Shown: positions 1-15,984, counted from the first letter of the stretch. The stretch is DNA of 64,000 bases from Glaciozyma antarctica PI12 (GCA_002917775.1 KZ627160.1:822144-886143), one strand, 5' to 3'. Notes: generated by a model from the sequence alone, not told the origin. Numbers and translations: made by a program.

Positions 1-83
1 GAGAGGTCTTCGTCGGCGAGAGAGGGGTTTAGGGAGAGGTGCGAGAGGGAGGGGAAGGGCGGGGAGGAGGAGGGGGAGGACAT
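1..83 (-). CDS. N-terminus of a hypothetical protein, cut by window start
   Basis: On the minus strand an ATG at 83 opens a frame of 27 codons that is still open at the window edge. It is Ser/Pro-rich at first and then reads SLSHLSLNPSLADEDL, which looks like ordinary protein rather than repeat. Nothing further is visible, so no function is offered. A longer frame from 241 also exists in another register but is dominated by a polyproline run and stops, so I prefer the start at 83. Confidence 0.35.
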   Translation of the reverse strand, partial: MSSPSSSPPFPSLSHLSLNPSLADEDL

Positions 84-471
84 CGCGCGTGAGGCGGGTG
101 TTGTTTGGCGGCGCAGAGGAGGAGCAGGGGAGTGGTCGGTGAGGAGGTGGGGCACTGAGTACGCGAGGCGGAGTGGAAGGGTACGTAGGGTTCGCCGGGT
201 GCGTTGAAGGTTGTGGTTGAGGGGAGGGGGGAGAACAACACTGCTCGCGCCCAAGTCAGTCGCGTCGAGCCAAATTGAGGGCTCTCCGCTTGGGAATTCG
301 CCTGAGGCCCAAGGAGGACACCAGCGGGGGTGCCGACGTCCCGTGTAGGCTAAGGGAACACCGGAGGGTATTGTACGAGGGGAGAGAGCTGCTCCTACAG
401 TCCACGGTACAATTTCAGAGGTACACCTTCCCCCTTCGCACGACACCAGACCCAACGCGAAGAGAACCAGC
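84..471. other. Intergenic region, no gene seen
   Basis: This stretch lies between the minus-strand start at 83 and the 3' end of the oxygenase gene. It should hold the promoter of the left-edge gene and the oxygenase 3' UTR. The short open frames in it lack conserved motifs. Confidence 0.5.
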
Positions 472-1927
472 TCAAGCAGCCTGAGGCGTATCTGCACACA
501 AAACAATCAGCACAAGCTCGAGACGACCTCGCTCGCGACTCACGTTCAGTCCCCCTACTCGCCGCCCAAGTCTCCGGTCCCTTCCTGTTCGCATTCCTCT
601 GGTTGATAACCCTCCGCTTGAACCAGTCCCCCGCCGTAACGCCTTTCTCCATCTTCCTCATTGCCTCGTCTGCCTCAGCAGCGGCCTTGATGATGGGCGA
701 GAGTTGCGAGAGCGGAGCAAGCTCGGTAGCGAAGGCGGGTCGGATGAAGTAGACGCAGGACCAGCGGGTGAAGGCACCTTGCTCGCCAGGAGGAGGGACA
801 ACGCGGTGGATGTTTGAGCGAAGGATTCCGCCGGAGAAGACGGCTGTGGGACGAGCGGTTAGCGAAGATTCGGGGCGACGAGCGAACGAGACATACAGAG
901 CGTATCTCCGACGTTCACAACGGCACAGCCCTCCATCGGCTTGATGTACTGCCATTCATCTGTTCCAGGAGGAAGCACCTGCAATCCTCCGGTCTCTCGT
1001 CCATGCAGCATCGAAACTGCGAAGCGAGGGCATCAGTTCTCGCTCCACAACTTCGCAAGCGACTTACAGCTTCCGAAATCCGTGTGCGCTCTGCAAGCAT
1101 CCCTCATTAGCTCTCAACGTCGATTATAATAGCTCACAAGTACTCACCCAATCGATGCCGCACTCGCACCATCCTCCATCTTCCCCTCCTTGACATACCC
1201 CCTCTCCCCAGCTGCCGGCTTCGAAATCACGCGACTCTCGCTCCCGGACAGCTGGTCCTTCGGATGAAGCTTCGCCAGCGTTCCTTCCGGCAACCCAATC
1301 AGCGGCTCCAGCGCCGCCATGAGGTTCTGAAGGATCATATCCGAAGTCGAGATGAACGAAGTAACGGTCGGCATCTGCGACGAGGTGAGCTGGGAAGCAC
1401 GCGGTGTGAGAGGGACGCACGACTTCGACGACGGTGCGAGGGTAAGTCCTCTGACGGACTTCGGGGTAGTAGAGCGCGTCGTCCTTCGCTACGTTGATGA
1501 AGTAGACTGCGGGAAGAAGGTCTGTCAATTCTCCCTCCCTCGTTCGTTCGAAGCTCCCTACGCACCCGTATCAACGTTCCCCAGCTTGTCAACGTTCGTA
1601 TTCCCCGCCTGCCCACCCGCATCAGCCCTCTTCCAGCCAGCAGAGCGAACGACGCACCTTCTTGAATCCCGCGCTCATCCCCTCGTCCCCCTGCTCAAAC
1701 CCCGCGAGCTCCTCGTCACTGAGCGAGAACGTCCGTTCCCCCATGTCGAACATCGGCTCCGGATTGATGCCATGGTTGGAGAGGTAGAAGAACCCGAGCT
1801 TCGTGCAAGCTTCGTAGAGGCGTGCGATTTCGGTGGGAGACTTGAGCAGGATGAGCGAGTAGTCGATGATGAGGAGCGGGTGGGTAGCGAGCGTCGATGG
1901 GAATGGTGCGAGTGGGTAGGAAGGCAT
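472..1927 (-). CDS. 2-oxoglutarate/Fe(II)-dependent oxygenase (isopenicillin N synthase-like)
   Basis: Multi-exon gene for a non-haem iron oxygenase that couples 2-oxoglutarate decarboxylation to substrate oxidation; the substrate cannot be read from sequence. The start at 1927 opens the N-terminal domain with ACTKLGFFYLSNHGI, the classic 'GFFYLxNHG' of this superfamily. Later exons give FINVAKDDALYYP, then AHTDFGS (the HxD iron ligands), GGLQVLPPGTDEWQYIKP and NVGDTL. The last part reads ILRSNIHRVVPPPGEQGAFTRWS, which supplies the distal iron histidine and the RxS-type 2-oxoglutarate site. The C-terminus is read as RGTE, then a GTGAGT intron, then HTPQAA and a stop at 472-474; without that intron the frame would run on to 395. 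Many fungal members act in secondary metabolism or nutrient use, but no cluster partners are seen here. Confidence 0.85.
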
Positions 1928-2508
1928 GCTGTGGTTGATGGAGCAGAAGAGAGCAAGCTGATGTTGAGATCTGTTGAGATCCGGGTTCATGTGGGGGCGG
2001 GGCAGCGCAAGAACCGTGGGCCGAAGTCGGTCCTGGCGAACGAGGACTCTTTTCGGCACAAGACGTAGTGCAGCTGAACAGGAAAGACAAAGCAGCGATG
2101 TGAGGTAGGTGGGTTTGAGCCGCAGAGCGAGAAGGAAGCGGCACGCAAGACCGCACCTCGGGCAGCGCCAGCGAGAGCAGAAGTCTTGATGACAAGCTCC
2201 AGCAAATCGACTCGTCAACTAGGGCAGTGCAGAACAAGGGGTGAAGAAGCTGGTCCGGTCCAGCGACGGACTCGAGATATCTCGCGCAAGGGAAGGTCCT
2301 AGCGTCGACATCCAGCTCCGAGCAAGCCAGCAGAACGGGCAGCTGCGGCTCCAGAGAAGATATGCAGTCGGTACGAGTAGGCATGGGATCCGTCATCGAG
2401 TTGTCTGCATGTAAAGGCAGCTGAGCGTTCGCTGGAGCGGTGCAAGGCTGGAAGGAGCACCTGCGAGAACCAATCAGCTCCTCGATCCGCACTGCAGTTC
2501 ACCTTATA
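1928..2508. other. Intergenic region, presumed oxygenase promoter
   Basis: Upstream of the oxygenase start. Long overlapping open frames exist on the minus strand (1716-2492 and 1622-2218), but they read through the oxygenase exon in other registers or into it without motifs. I see no independent gene. Confidence 0.45.
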
Positions 2509-2944
2509 TTAGTTATATCGCAGCCTGATCATCGTTCCCAGCGTCGCCCTAGCCCCCGTTGTAGCTCCTGCGCCTCCAGGCCCCCCAGCTCCCGCAACGG
2601 CGCACAGGACCGCAGAGTGTGCTTGCTTCGCAGATTTGAAGCAGTGCCGTCTCGTCCCAGCTCCCAGAAACGGTCTGAAGTGCGCGCACTCCTGTTTGAA
2701 GGGCCCGCGCTGAAACTGTGCCAGCGCCAGCTCCTTCTCATCGGCTCCAGGAATCGTGTCGGTCAGGAGAGGCGAGGTGGGAGGGGATGGACGCTTCGGC
2801 GGCTCGTTGGGCGTTGCTGGTGGCCGTGGGGTTCGATCCGGATACTGTGAATCTATAGCAGGTAAGAAAGGATTCGGGGCAAGTCCAGAGCGGGTGTGGT
2901 GGGAGGGAGACCGGGGGACTCCAAGTTCGCGATCGCCTCAGCAA
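2509..2944 (-). CDS. Small hypothetical protein, start not resolved
   Basis: A minus-strand frame is open from about 2940 to a TAA at 2509-2511 and reads like real protein. It has a Pro-rich beginning (QYPDRTPRPPATPNEPPK), then TIPGADEKELALAQFQRG, ECAHFRPFLGAG and CFKSAKQAHSAVLCAVAG, and ends in MIRLRYN. The Gly/Ala-rich C-terminal half has two or three Cys. There is no ATG in frame; a start would need an upstream exon close to or overlapping the start of the divergent RGG gene at 2976. I do not recognise the family. It may be a small organellar protein or a chance frame in GC-rich sequence. Confidence 0.3.
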
Positions 2945-2975
2945 CCCTCCTGCTCACGCCTCCGCACCGCAGAGG

Positions 2976-3528
2976 ATGGCAGACCACTACCAGCCTTACC
3001 CCACCGACTACTCGCAGCAGGGCCAGGACGACTACGGCGGCGGCGAGCCTCGCGGCGGAGGGAGAGGAGGGAGAGGGCGAACACGCAGCCGTCGAGGACG
3101 TCAACAAGACGGAGGGGACGACTACGGTGGGATGCGAGCCGAGTTTGCGCGTGAGAATGGTGGTGAGAACCAGGAGGGAGGATACGGAGGAGGTGGGGAG
3201 GACTACGGCGGGAGGGAGGGCGGCGGGCAGGGTCGAGGACGAGGGAGGGGCAGGGGAAGAGGAGGGAGAAGGAGGAGCGCGAGTCCGGACTATGGGCGAG
3301 GTGGGGACGGAGGGGATAGGCGTGGGAGGGATCAGCGGGAGGGGGAGGAGCGAGTACGGAGGACGTGGGGACGAGCGAGGAGGGAGAGGTGGCAGGGGAG
3401 GGAGGCGTGCTGGTGAGTCGCTTTCGTTGCTGGTCTTTGCTCTGGTCATGGTGCAAGGAGGATACTGGGAACTATCTGGATCCTTTGCATGCTGCGCGAC
3501 GCGGGAAGATGGAGCTGGGAGCTGGGAG
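2976..3528 (+). CDS. RGG-box (Gly/Arg-rich) protein, 3' part lost in assembly gap
   Basis: Starts MADHYQPYPTDYSQQGQDDY and continues as Gly/Arg/Tyr/Asp-rich low-complexity sequence with repeated DYGG, RGGRGRTR and RGRGRGRGRGG units. That composition is typical of RGG-box RNA-binding or nucleolar proteins. The literal frame ends at 3416, but from about 3345 the RGG pattern (YGGRGDERGGRGGRGG) continues in the next register up to a good GTGAGT donor near 3413. A one-base error in the G-rich run around 3330-3345 is therefore likely. The remaining exon or exons lie in the N gap. No RRM or helicase domain is visible in the part that can be read. Confidence 0.6.
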
Positions 3529-4106
3529 NNNNNNNNNNNNNNNNNNNNNNNNNNNNNNNNNNNNNNNNNNNNNNNNNNNNNNNNNNNNNNNNNNNNNNNN
3601 NNNNNNNNNNNNNNNNNNNNNNNNNNNNNNNNNNNNNNNNNNNNNNNNNNNNNNNNNNNNNNNNNNNNNNNNNNNNNNNNNNNNNNNNNNNNNNNNNNNN
3701 NNNNNNNNNNNNNNNNNNNNNNNNNNNNNNNNNNNNNNNNNNNNNNNNNNNNNNNNNNNNNNNNNNNNNNNNNNNNNNNNNNNNNNNNNNNNNNNNNNNN
3801 NNNNNNNNNNNNNNNNNNNNNNNNNNNNNNNNNNNNNNNNNNNNNNNNNNNNNNNNNNNNNNNNNNNNNNNNNNNNNNNNNNNNNNNNNNNNNNNNNNNN
3901 NNNNNNNNNNNNNNNNNNNNNNNNNNNNNNNNNNNNNNNNNNNNNNNNNNNNNNNNNNNNNNNNNNNNNNNNNNNNNNNNNNNNNNNNNNNNNNNNNNNN
4001 NNNNNNNNNNNNNNNNNNNNNNNNNNNNNNNNNNNNNNNNNNNNNNNNNNNNNNNNNNNNNNNNNNNNNNNNNNNNNNNNNNNNNNNNNNNNNNNNNNNN
4101 NNNNNN
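3529..4106. other. Assembly gap (N run)
   Basis: A run of 578 undetermined bases. Every open frame crossing it is meaningless. It hides the 3' end of the RGG gene and any promoter sequence for the following MYND gene beyond 4107-4225. Confidence 0.99.
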
Positions 4107-4225
4107 TCCTGTTAACGCCTCCTTGCGAAGGAGGATACCGAAAGGGATCCAGCGCGTCTCGGTGCGAAGGGGAACACGGGCGCTGATGCTTTCGTTTGCT
4201 GCTCTCGCAGGATACGAAACCCGAT

Positions 4226-5277
4226 ATGGAATCGAAGGAATGCGCCGTCTGCTTCGTCAAAGCTTCACATCGCTGCGGAAAGTGCAAGGTCGCTGCGTAC
4301 TGCTCTCCCGCTCATCAAGCGCTCGTGCGTTTGTTCGTCCTGCAGGTCGAGTCACTCAGCTTATTCCAGCTCTAGTTTGACAGGTCTGGCCAATTCACAA
4401 GCTCATTTGCGGCGTGAACGACGGACTGTTCGTTCAGCATCCTGTGAGCCGAGCCGAGTCCGATTTCCATGCGGAGCACAGGAGTCCAGGTGTGCCCCCT
4501 TCGCATGTCCCTTGAGTTACTAGCTCACCCAACGCCGCAGTGGAATCCGGCCTAACTTCCGAGCTGGGCTTGAGCGTCGACTCGGAAAAGGGCGAGGGGA
4601 CCCCAAGTTTTGAAGACTTGCTCCGTAACGTCGCTCCGGACCGAGACCCTCTCGAGGTAAGGAGCAACCTCCACGGCTCCGGTGTCAGCTATCGACACAT
4701 TCCTGCAGGAGTTCTGGGGGCGACTCAACCTCTCGCGAGCTTCGAAAAGCCCTCAGCTGCGAACCTACAGCATCATCCCCATTCGCGTCTTCATCCTGCA
4801 GCACGAACTCGGCGACGCTTTTCTTTTAAAGGACAGCAAGCTCTCCATCTTTTACCGCCTCGCCAAGATGCAGTACTACATCATGACGAACGCCAAATCG
4901 GAGGCCGTCGCCGCCACTTTCACCAAGCTTAACCAACGTACATCCTCTTCGATGGCCTTCGACTACTACTCCCTCGTCGAGGTCTCGCACCACGACACAC
5001 CGGTCTCTAAGCTTGCACCAGCGTTCGAGCTAGAGCACCTCGTCGCCGCTTTCAAGCGAATGAAGCGGGCTTTCGCAGAGATGCGCGAGGAGCTGGGGAA
5101 CCCGCCTGCTCTCGCGACGGTCGCCAAGATGAACAAAAGAACGCACGAGATGCATGTCCGAGTTTGCGTAGTGCGAATCAGGCCGAGGAGTTTCTCCGCG
5201 TCCTGCTGGAAGGGGTGGAGATTGGGGGGCAGAGGAAGACGGAGCTCGAGAAGGAGGAAGATTTGGAACTTGAATGA
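4226..5277 (+). CDS. MYND zinc-finger family protein, copy 1
   Basis: The ATG at 4226 starts MESKECAVCF, giving a MYND finger over residues 6-42: CAVC, RCGKC, AAYCSPAHQ and, after the first intron (4325-4383), VWPIHKLICG. The exon then carries VSRAESDFHAEH. The third exon ends in LLRNVAPDRDPLE. A long last exon holds a helical region with LQEFWGRLNLSR and AFKRMKRAFAEMREELGN. Near 5130-5150 the frame must slip by one base: the literal frame loses sense, while the next register gives SLRSANQAEEFLRVLLEG and an acidic tail ending at 5275-5277. MYND fingers usually bind proline-rich partner peptides; the role of this family is unknown. It is one of six paralogues plus a fragment in the window. The frame slip could be a sequencing error or early decay. 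Confidence 0.75.
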
Positions 5278-7229
5278 TTGAGGCGGCGGGACTTAGTAGT
5301 TTTTAGCTCTTGTTTTGAATGCAGTGGGCAGTGACACGATAAGCTGGAGCCTACGATGCGAGGATGAGGAAGACAAAGTCCCTCAGGCTCGCTCTCAACT
5401 CGCTCTCGCCCCTCGCTCCCCCCAAGGATCACGATTTGCGGTGTTTCGCGCTGTGCAGTAGCACGAGAGATGTCGTCTTGCTTTCTACAGCCTCTGCTTG
5501 TACCTCTCGCGACACCTCTCACAATATCTCGCTAGCGAAGGGGAGGCTTCGCGCGGAGCGACCAGCGCTCACCTGGAATTTTACTCTTGTTTCGCTGCTC
5601 TGCTTGCCATTCTTTCGCTTCGTGTGTGGTTCCGAAGAGCCCAAGACGCGGACAGGAGAGTCCTCGTGTCGAAACGAAACAACCCCTCGGACCAGCGCTC
5701 GCAGCCAGGCCCAGGCGGGCTCTCGCGTTAAAGTTGGCTCAGCCCTATCTGCTGTTTGCTTCTTCGCCTCGCTCTCCCGACGCGTCGTTCCTATCTCAAA
5801 CGGCAGCGACACACTACCGGATCCTCCTACTTCAATCCAGGCCAACTCAAACAGGAACGGCGACCACGACCAGCCCGTTCGTCAGCACCAGTACGTCCGC
5901 TCACCGTCTCCTCCCTTGCATTCCTTCCCACAACACCACCTCGCCCCACCCTCAGCACGAGAGCTGCATTCTACAGCAGCACAGCTAATGCCATCCCCTC
6001 TCCAGCCCACCGCGTGACTCCGACCTCCGCTCGTCCCCCTCCCTTCCTTCACACCATCCCTAGCCCGCCCCCTCTCCAGCCCGACTCGCCTAACTTCAAC
6101 GCAGCCCCGCGAATTCCCACTCCCTCTTTCCACTTCAGCGCTCGCAGAGAACCGAACGAACCGCAAGTAGCGGGGACGACCGGCCACCTCTCGACGCGCA
6201 GGGATCGCTCGACTCATCCTTGCCCCGTTTCGCCGCCCCTTCTCTCCGGTAGCTCTTTGGCGCTCAAGTTTATTGTTTGCGGAAGGCTGTTTTGCTGGTG
6301 AGTGGGGTTGGTTCGATGGGTGCAGGGCGTTGTGAGTGGGGGGAGGGAGGGTCCAGCCTGCATGTGACGCGTGGCCTGGTCGAGCGCGTGGCAGAGGGAG
6401 AAGCGCTGGGGGTTGTGCGGGGAGGGATTTGGGAGGGATCGGATCCTGAGAGGAAGGTGGAGTAGGCCGGGCTGGTGTGTGGGGGGCTGTCCTCGACCTG
6501 AGGAATGGACCTGGCAGCAGACGGTCCGAGACCTGTTCTTCGTCTCAAGGGGGGGACTGCCATCAGAGCACGATTAGTGCATGGCCAGGAAGGCTTAATG
6601 CACTGGAACGTGCTGGGAGGGGGCGCGTCGAACGCCTGCGCGAAACGGCTCTTCCTCGACAAGAGGAATGGGTCTTCGCGCTGCGGTGCTTGCCGGCGCT
6701 CCTTCCTAGCGGGGAGACCACCGTATGAGACCACAATAGACGTAGACGCCGATGAGTCTGCGACCTGGCGCACTCCCTCGAGCTGGGGTCGGTCCTAAGC
6801 TTGTGCCGCTTCTCGATTCGAGGATGGCCGGGGTCTCACCGGTTGCCAGGGAGATGTCTATGTCAGTGGGAGCTGGCGATTCTTTGCGCGCCCAAGCGAT
6901 GCGCTTCTGGTCGGGAGGTGCTGGACCTCAGCGTGAGCTGTTGCCCTGCCCAGCGCAGGACGGTTGCTGCTGCTTACTCCCCACGGTCCTTCTGAACAGC
7001 GGTGGAGACCACTCAGAGATGCCGTGAGTGACATAGAGGGGCTAGCTGCTCGAGGGCATGGAGGAGGCTGCCTGGTCCGTCTTGCTTCCAAGCCCCCTGC
7101 CCCACCTGCCTGAGCTTCCGAGACGCGTCAATTCAAGCTTCGGCCTCACCCCCGCACCGACTCAAGACCCCGAACACAGCTGACGGCCCTCACGTGCACA
7201 GACACCCGCTCACAGAACCGCTCGTTAAG
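5278..7229. other. Long intergenic region; possible 5' UTR and one weak mitochondrial-type ORF
   Basis: Nearly 2 kb without a secure gene. A plus-strand frame around 5756-6300 contains PTLSTRAAFYSSTANA, which resembles a mitochondrial presequence, but it is Pro/Ser-rich, has no recognisable domain and ends without a following exon I can identify. A minus-strand frame at 6270-6773 is also Pro/Ser-rich and unsupported. The last few hundred bases before 7230 probably form the promoter and 5' UTR of the kinase gene. Confidence 0.4.
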
Positions 7230-11604
<4,375 letters not shown>

Positions 11605-12250
11605 AGGTGCGTTTCTCGCTGTTGGCGGGACACCGAAGGAGCGAAGAACTGATGCGTCGTCGTTTTTTTGCAGATCTTTCTATGTTATGAGTATTTCGGC
11701 AGTACGCAAACCCGTTCAAGCAACACCTACACACCCCCTTTAATTCACCTTCTATCCCTTCCTTGCCGTTCGTCGTTTTTGAACTCTCCGTAGCATTCCT
11801 CCCCATCGTTATTTTGACACGCGCGGCACCCCCGACTCCTCCATCCCACGAGAACAGGCAATGCATCACGCTACGTTATTCATACGCACCGCGCTGGACG
11901 TGCAGACATCAGTCGAGATAAATGAGAGACGAGAGAGAGAAGCGGAGGGAATCGAAGATCGATAAAGAGGGCTCTATGTCGGGGCGCGCGCTTGCCCAGC
12001 TGCAGGTCTTCCCCCTCGACTTGCTCTCCTCACACGACTCGCCAGCGTTCACCTTCAACAGGGACAGGAATAATCACAGCAGGCTCAACATCTGCACCAT
12101 CACCAGCTCACCGCCGTACTCGCTTCAGCTCCTCCGCCGCGTCCCCTGAGTCCTTCCCTTCGGTCTTCTCCTCCTTCGACAGCTGCACCAGTACGTCCTC
12201 GCGCGCTTCGCCGGCCTTCTATAGCAGCATCTAACGGCTCACACAACGGT
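11605..12250. other. Intergenic region and unresolved first exon of the GMC gene
   Basis: Holds the kinase 3' UTR and the promoter and 5' exon or exons of the oxidoreductase. A GTACGT donor and a CTAAC branch-like site lie near 12190-12240, so a first coding exon probably ends there. Candidate ATGs at about 11922 and 11976 could not be linked with confidence. Confidence 0.45.
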
Positions 12251-14607
12251 GGAGACTCCAATCCCCACCCTCACAAGCTTTGACTACCTCATCATCGGTT
12301 CGCTCTTCCTTCCTCCTTGGCCGAACCGCGCCTAACTCACCTCCTCCCCAGGCGGTGGCACAGCCGGCTGCGTACTCGCCGACCGCCTCTCCCTCGACCC
12401 CAACATCTCCGTAGCCGTCATCGAAGGCGGGCCTTCCGACCACGACCTACCTCAAGTGCTCCAGCTCAGCGAATGGCTATCTCTTCTCGGTGGACCGCTG
12501 GATTATCAGTACCCGACGACGGAGCAGCCGAGGGGGAACTCGCATATTATGCATAGTCGGGCGAAGGTTCTTGGTGAGTCGTTTGAGGAGAGCAGGGGGG
12601 AGGAATCTGATCGTGTGACTGGACGCAGGGGGATGCTCGAGCCACAACACTCTCATCTGCTTCCGCCCTTTCCCTGAGGACTGCGATGATTGTGAGCTTA
12701 CTATCGCTTGGACTAGAGGGGAGGAGCTGATGCGGGTGTTATGTAGGGGTGAACGCCGGCGCGACTGGGTGGGATTCAGAGTCTATGCAGCACTACGGCG
12801 ACCGCCTCAAGAACCACATCGCTCCCGTACACACGAAAGATCGTAACGCCATCATGGCAGACTGGATCTCGTGCGTCCTTCTCTTCCCCAACGCCGCCTG
12901 GCGACCTGAACTGACCCCCCCCCCCTATACTCCCTTCTTCCCATCTCTCCTGCCGCCCCACTCTCCTCCTCGCGTCGCAACACCAACAGGAGCTGCACCG
13001 CTGCCACTGGAGTCCCCGTCATCGGCGACTTTGACGCCTGGTCGCGCGTGCGCGGAGGAACTGGATCGACCGACGTTGCGGACGTGCTCGCGGAGACGCC
13101 GTCGGACGATCGCGAGAAGGGACGCGGGAAGGCATGGAGTGAGGGAGTCGGATGGCTCAGTATTGCGTACACGCCTGGGGACGGGAAGCGTTCCTCGGCG
13201 TCCGTCGCTTACGTTCATCCCAGTGCGTCCTTCCTCCCTCTGCGCTTCCTCCCTCCTCCTTCGCTTCCAGGAAACCCCGTACTGAATTGCCTTTGTCTAC
13301 CGCAGTCATGGGCAAGCGCAAGAACCTCCACTTCTTCCTAGAAACCTGGGTCTACGGCCTCCTCCTCTCCCCCGACGGGCGCACCATCACCGGCGTCCAG
13401 ACTCGCTCCAAGCACGGAGTCGAGACCGTCCTCACCGCTACACACGAGGTGCTCCTCTGCGCTGGCGCAGTTGACTCCCCGCGACTTCTCCTGCTCAGCG
13501 GGATCGGGCCGAAGAAGGATCTTGAGGCGCTCGGCATTCCTTGCGTCGTTCCTCTCCCTGGAGTTGGCGAGAACTTGGTGGACCACCCCGAGTCGATTAT
13601 CATGTGTACGTTCTCAGCTTTTTTTCGCTGATGAGGCGACGCTGACGTCGCGCGCAGGGGAGACGGATGAGCTACCGCCGCAGACGGTCATGCAGAGCGA
13701 CACGGCTCTCTTCATCCGCCGCGACACCACTGACCCTCGTCCTGGTGCGTACTCTCCCTAATTATACATTCTCACGCTAACCAGGATCGCAGATCTCATG
13801 TTCCACATCTACTCCGTCCCGTTCGCCGACAACACCGAGCGACTGGGCTACCCTCGGCCAAAGCACGCGATCTGCATGGTCCGCTCTTCTTCCTCTCCTG
13901 TTGCCGTACTATCGCTAACGGCCACCATAGACTCCCAACATTCCTCGCCCCAAGTCGAGGGGACGTCTCTACCTCACCTCCGCCGATCCCAGCGTCAAGC
14001 CCGCCCTCGATTTCCGCTACTTCGTTCGTCCCGTCCCTCGCTCTCTTACCTCTACTAACCCTAGCACCAGACGGACGCAGGCGACTACGATGCCCAGACC
14101 CTCGTCGACGGGTTCAAGATTGCTCGCAAGATCGCAGCGACGGCGCCGTTCTCCCAGTGGCTCAAATCCGAGGTCGCGCCTGGTCCGCTGGTGCAGACGG
14201 ACGAACAGCTTAGCGAGTATGGGAGGAAGGTCGCTCATACGGTTTACCACCCCGTACGTCTCTTTCTCTCCCCCTCCGTTCCTCGCTGGCTTCATTCCTC
14301 CCTCGCTGGAACTGACGAACCTCACAGGCGGGAACCTGCAAAATGGGCGCTCTCAGCGATCCTCTCGCCGTCGTGGACCCGGAGCTTCGCATCATCGGGA
14401 TCGACAATGCGCGCGTCGTCGACGCGAGCGTCTTCCCTCTCATGGTCTCGGCGAACCCGATGTTGACTGGTACTTTCCTTCTCCGGCGTGGTGAGTTGAG
14501 GCTGATGAGGGTTGCAGTGTTGATTATTGGGGGAGAAGGCGAGCGATTTGATCCTTGCTGATTATTATCGCAACACCAAGACGGCGCCGGTGTCGGCGAG
14601 GCTTTAA
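12251..14607 (+). CDS. GMC (glucose-methanol-choline) FAD oxidoreductase
   Basis: FAD-dependent alcohol/sugar oxidoreductase spread over at least ten exons. The dinucleotide-binding motif is split by an intron at 12298-12351: FDYLIIG followed by [13 protein letters not shown]. Then come [20 protein letters not shown] (GMC signature 1), [20 protein letters not shown] (signature 2), [10 protein letters not shown], and near the C-terminus YHPAGTCKMG and [17 protein letters not shown] with the catalytic His region. The 5' end is not resolved. After ANPMLT the frame as printed stops at 14559-14561. Dropping one G from the run at 14529-14533 instead gives the normal GMC ending ([16 protein letters not shown]) and a C-terminal SARL at 14605-14607. 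The substrate is not predictable. See findings for the possible peroxisomal signal. Confidence 0.85.
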
Positions 14608-15003
14608 TGCGGGGAGTTGGGAGCGTAGATGTGTTGGTGGCTCTAGAATGTCTATCGTTATTGTTCCGAGCGCCATCGTTAAAGTGTTAAGCGAGAGAGA
14701 GGAGCACTCAGCTTCCACTCTTTAGAAGTGTCTCCCTCCCGCCACTTCTCTGCTGCCGTATTTCTGAAGCTTCTCTCTCGATCTGTCGCTTCTCAAGACC
14801 CTCAAGCTCGAACCATCTGCGCAATGCAGAAAACCCAGCTCGGCTCCCTCGCTGCCCCCGTCCTCCCGTCCCAAGGCCCCACAGCCGCTCAACAACCTCG
14901 AATCCAAGCGCTCATCGAACGTGCTCGCCTAACTGTCGGTAAAGCTCATTAGTGAACTTTCTTCGAGCCGCGAGGTGGGAGACGCACCACCGTTCGCTCC
15001 CCA
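14608..15003. other. Convergent intergenic region with a 42-codon ORF
   Basis: Lies between the 3' ends of the GMC gene and MYND copy 2. A short plus-strand frame (14824-14952, MQKTQLGSLAAPVLPSQG...) has no recognised match and could be chance. Nothing else is seen. Confidence 0.4.
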
Positions 15004-15984
15004 TCACAGCGACGTCGATTCCCTCACCACCATCGTGATCCTTTCAGCCTGATCAGAGTCTGCCCTACCATTCCAATAGCGCAGACTCCCAACGCATGTT
15101 CTGCGGGCAGTGCGCCTCAGTCGAAGGGGCCTCTGCAGAGCGCTGTCGAGTGCTTCTCCCCCTTCAGCCACCAGGTCTCTCGCAGCCTGCTCCATGCACT
15201 CGGAGGTGACCTCAAGATGAGCGGGCTCGAGAGTCGTGGGCTTCGGGTCGGAGGTACTGAGCGCTTCCAGTGAGTGGTAGTCGGAGGCTCGGCGAAGGAA
15301 GGGGGCAAAGGTGACGAGGTGGATGTTGTTGGAATCGACGGCAAGGATCGCTTTCTCGAGCGCGGCGTTCTTGCAGAATGCTGAAAGCGAGGATCCAGGA
15401 TTGAAGGTGTGGAGACCGTCGGACTCTTGGTAGATGAAGGCGCGCACGCACGCGATGTTGAAGCTCCGCTGACTCGGCTCGACCGTGTTCCGGCGAGACG
15501 TCAATTTCCAGAATTCCTGTGTTCGTTGAGTCAGCTGTCGTTGCGCCGGCAGCCGCTCGACGAACTTCGAGCGGGTCTATGCCGGGATTGGATCGTCGCA
15601 GCAGTTCCTCCAGTGTGGCTGTTTCGTTAGCGGCGAGGAGGGGGTCAAGGGCGGGACTTTCGCCACGATACACTGGCTCATATTTTTATCAGCGGAGCCG
15701 GCGGTTCTTGAGAGCTTGGAAGATCGCACTGCGAGAGTTTCGCGCGTAGAAGTCACTCTCCGCCCGAGTTAAGCTGGGCTGATCGCAGCTCGTCGAGTCC
15801 TCTCGGCAAAGCGTCTTGTGGAAGGGCCAAACCTGCGTAGAACTACTTCAGCGAAATCACTTGGAACTCGCGAGGAAGAACGCACGAGAGCTTGGTGGGC
15901 TGGCGAACAATACGCAGCGAGCTTGCATTTCGAGCAGCGATGAAGAGCTTTCGCAGAGCAAACGGCACATTCCTTCGCGTTCAT
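15004..15984 (-). CDS. MYND zinc-finger family protein, copy 2
   Basis: Minus-strand gene starting at 15984 with MNAKECAVCSAKALHRCSKC and AAYCSPAHQAL, then an intron, then VWPFHKTLC, which completes the MYND zinc ligands. The same linker motifs as in copy 1 follow: LTRAESDFYARN, then after another intron LEELLRRSNPGIDPLE, then EFWKLTSRRN opening the long C-terminal exon. The C-terminal region contains FAPFLRRASDYHSLEAL and LEVTSECMEQAARDLVAE. From about residue LQRPLRL onward the sequence becomes Arg-rich and unlike the other copies, so the true C-terminus may be altered by a late frame slip. An upstream in-frame ATG at 16023 exists, but the start at 15984 matches copies 1 and 5. Function unknown. 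Confidence 0.7.

Noticed and set aside
5756-6301. ORF with RAAFYSST resembling a mitochondrial presequence
   Set aside because: No following domain or splice-linked exon; kept only as a note in the intergenic entry.
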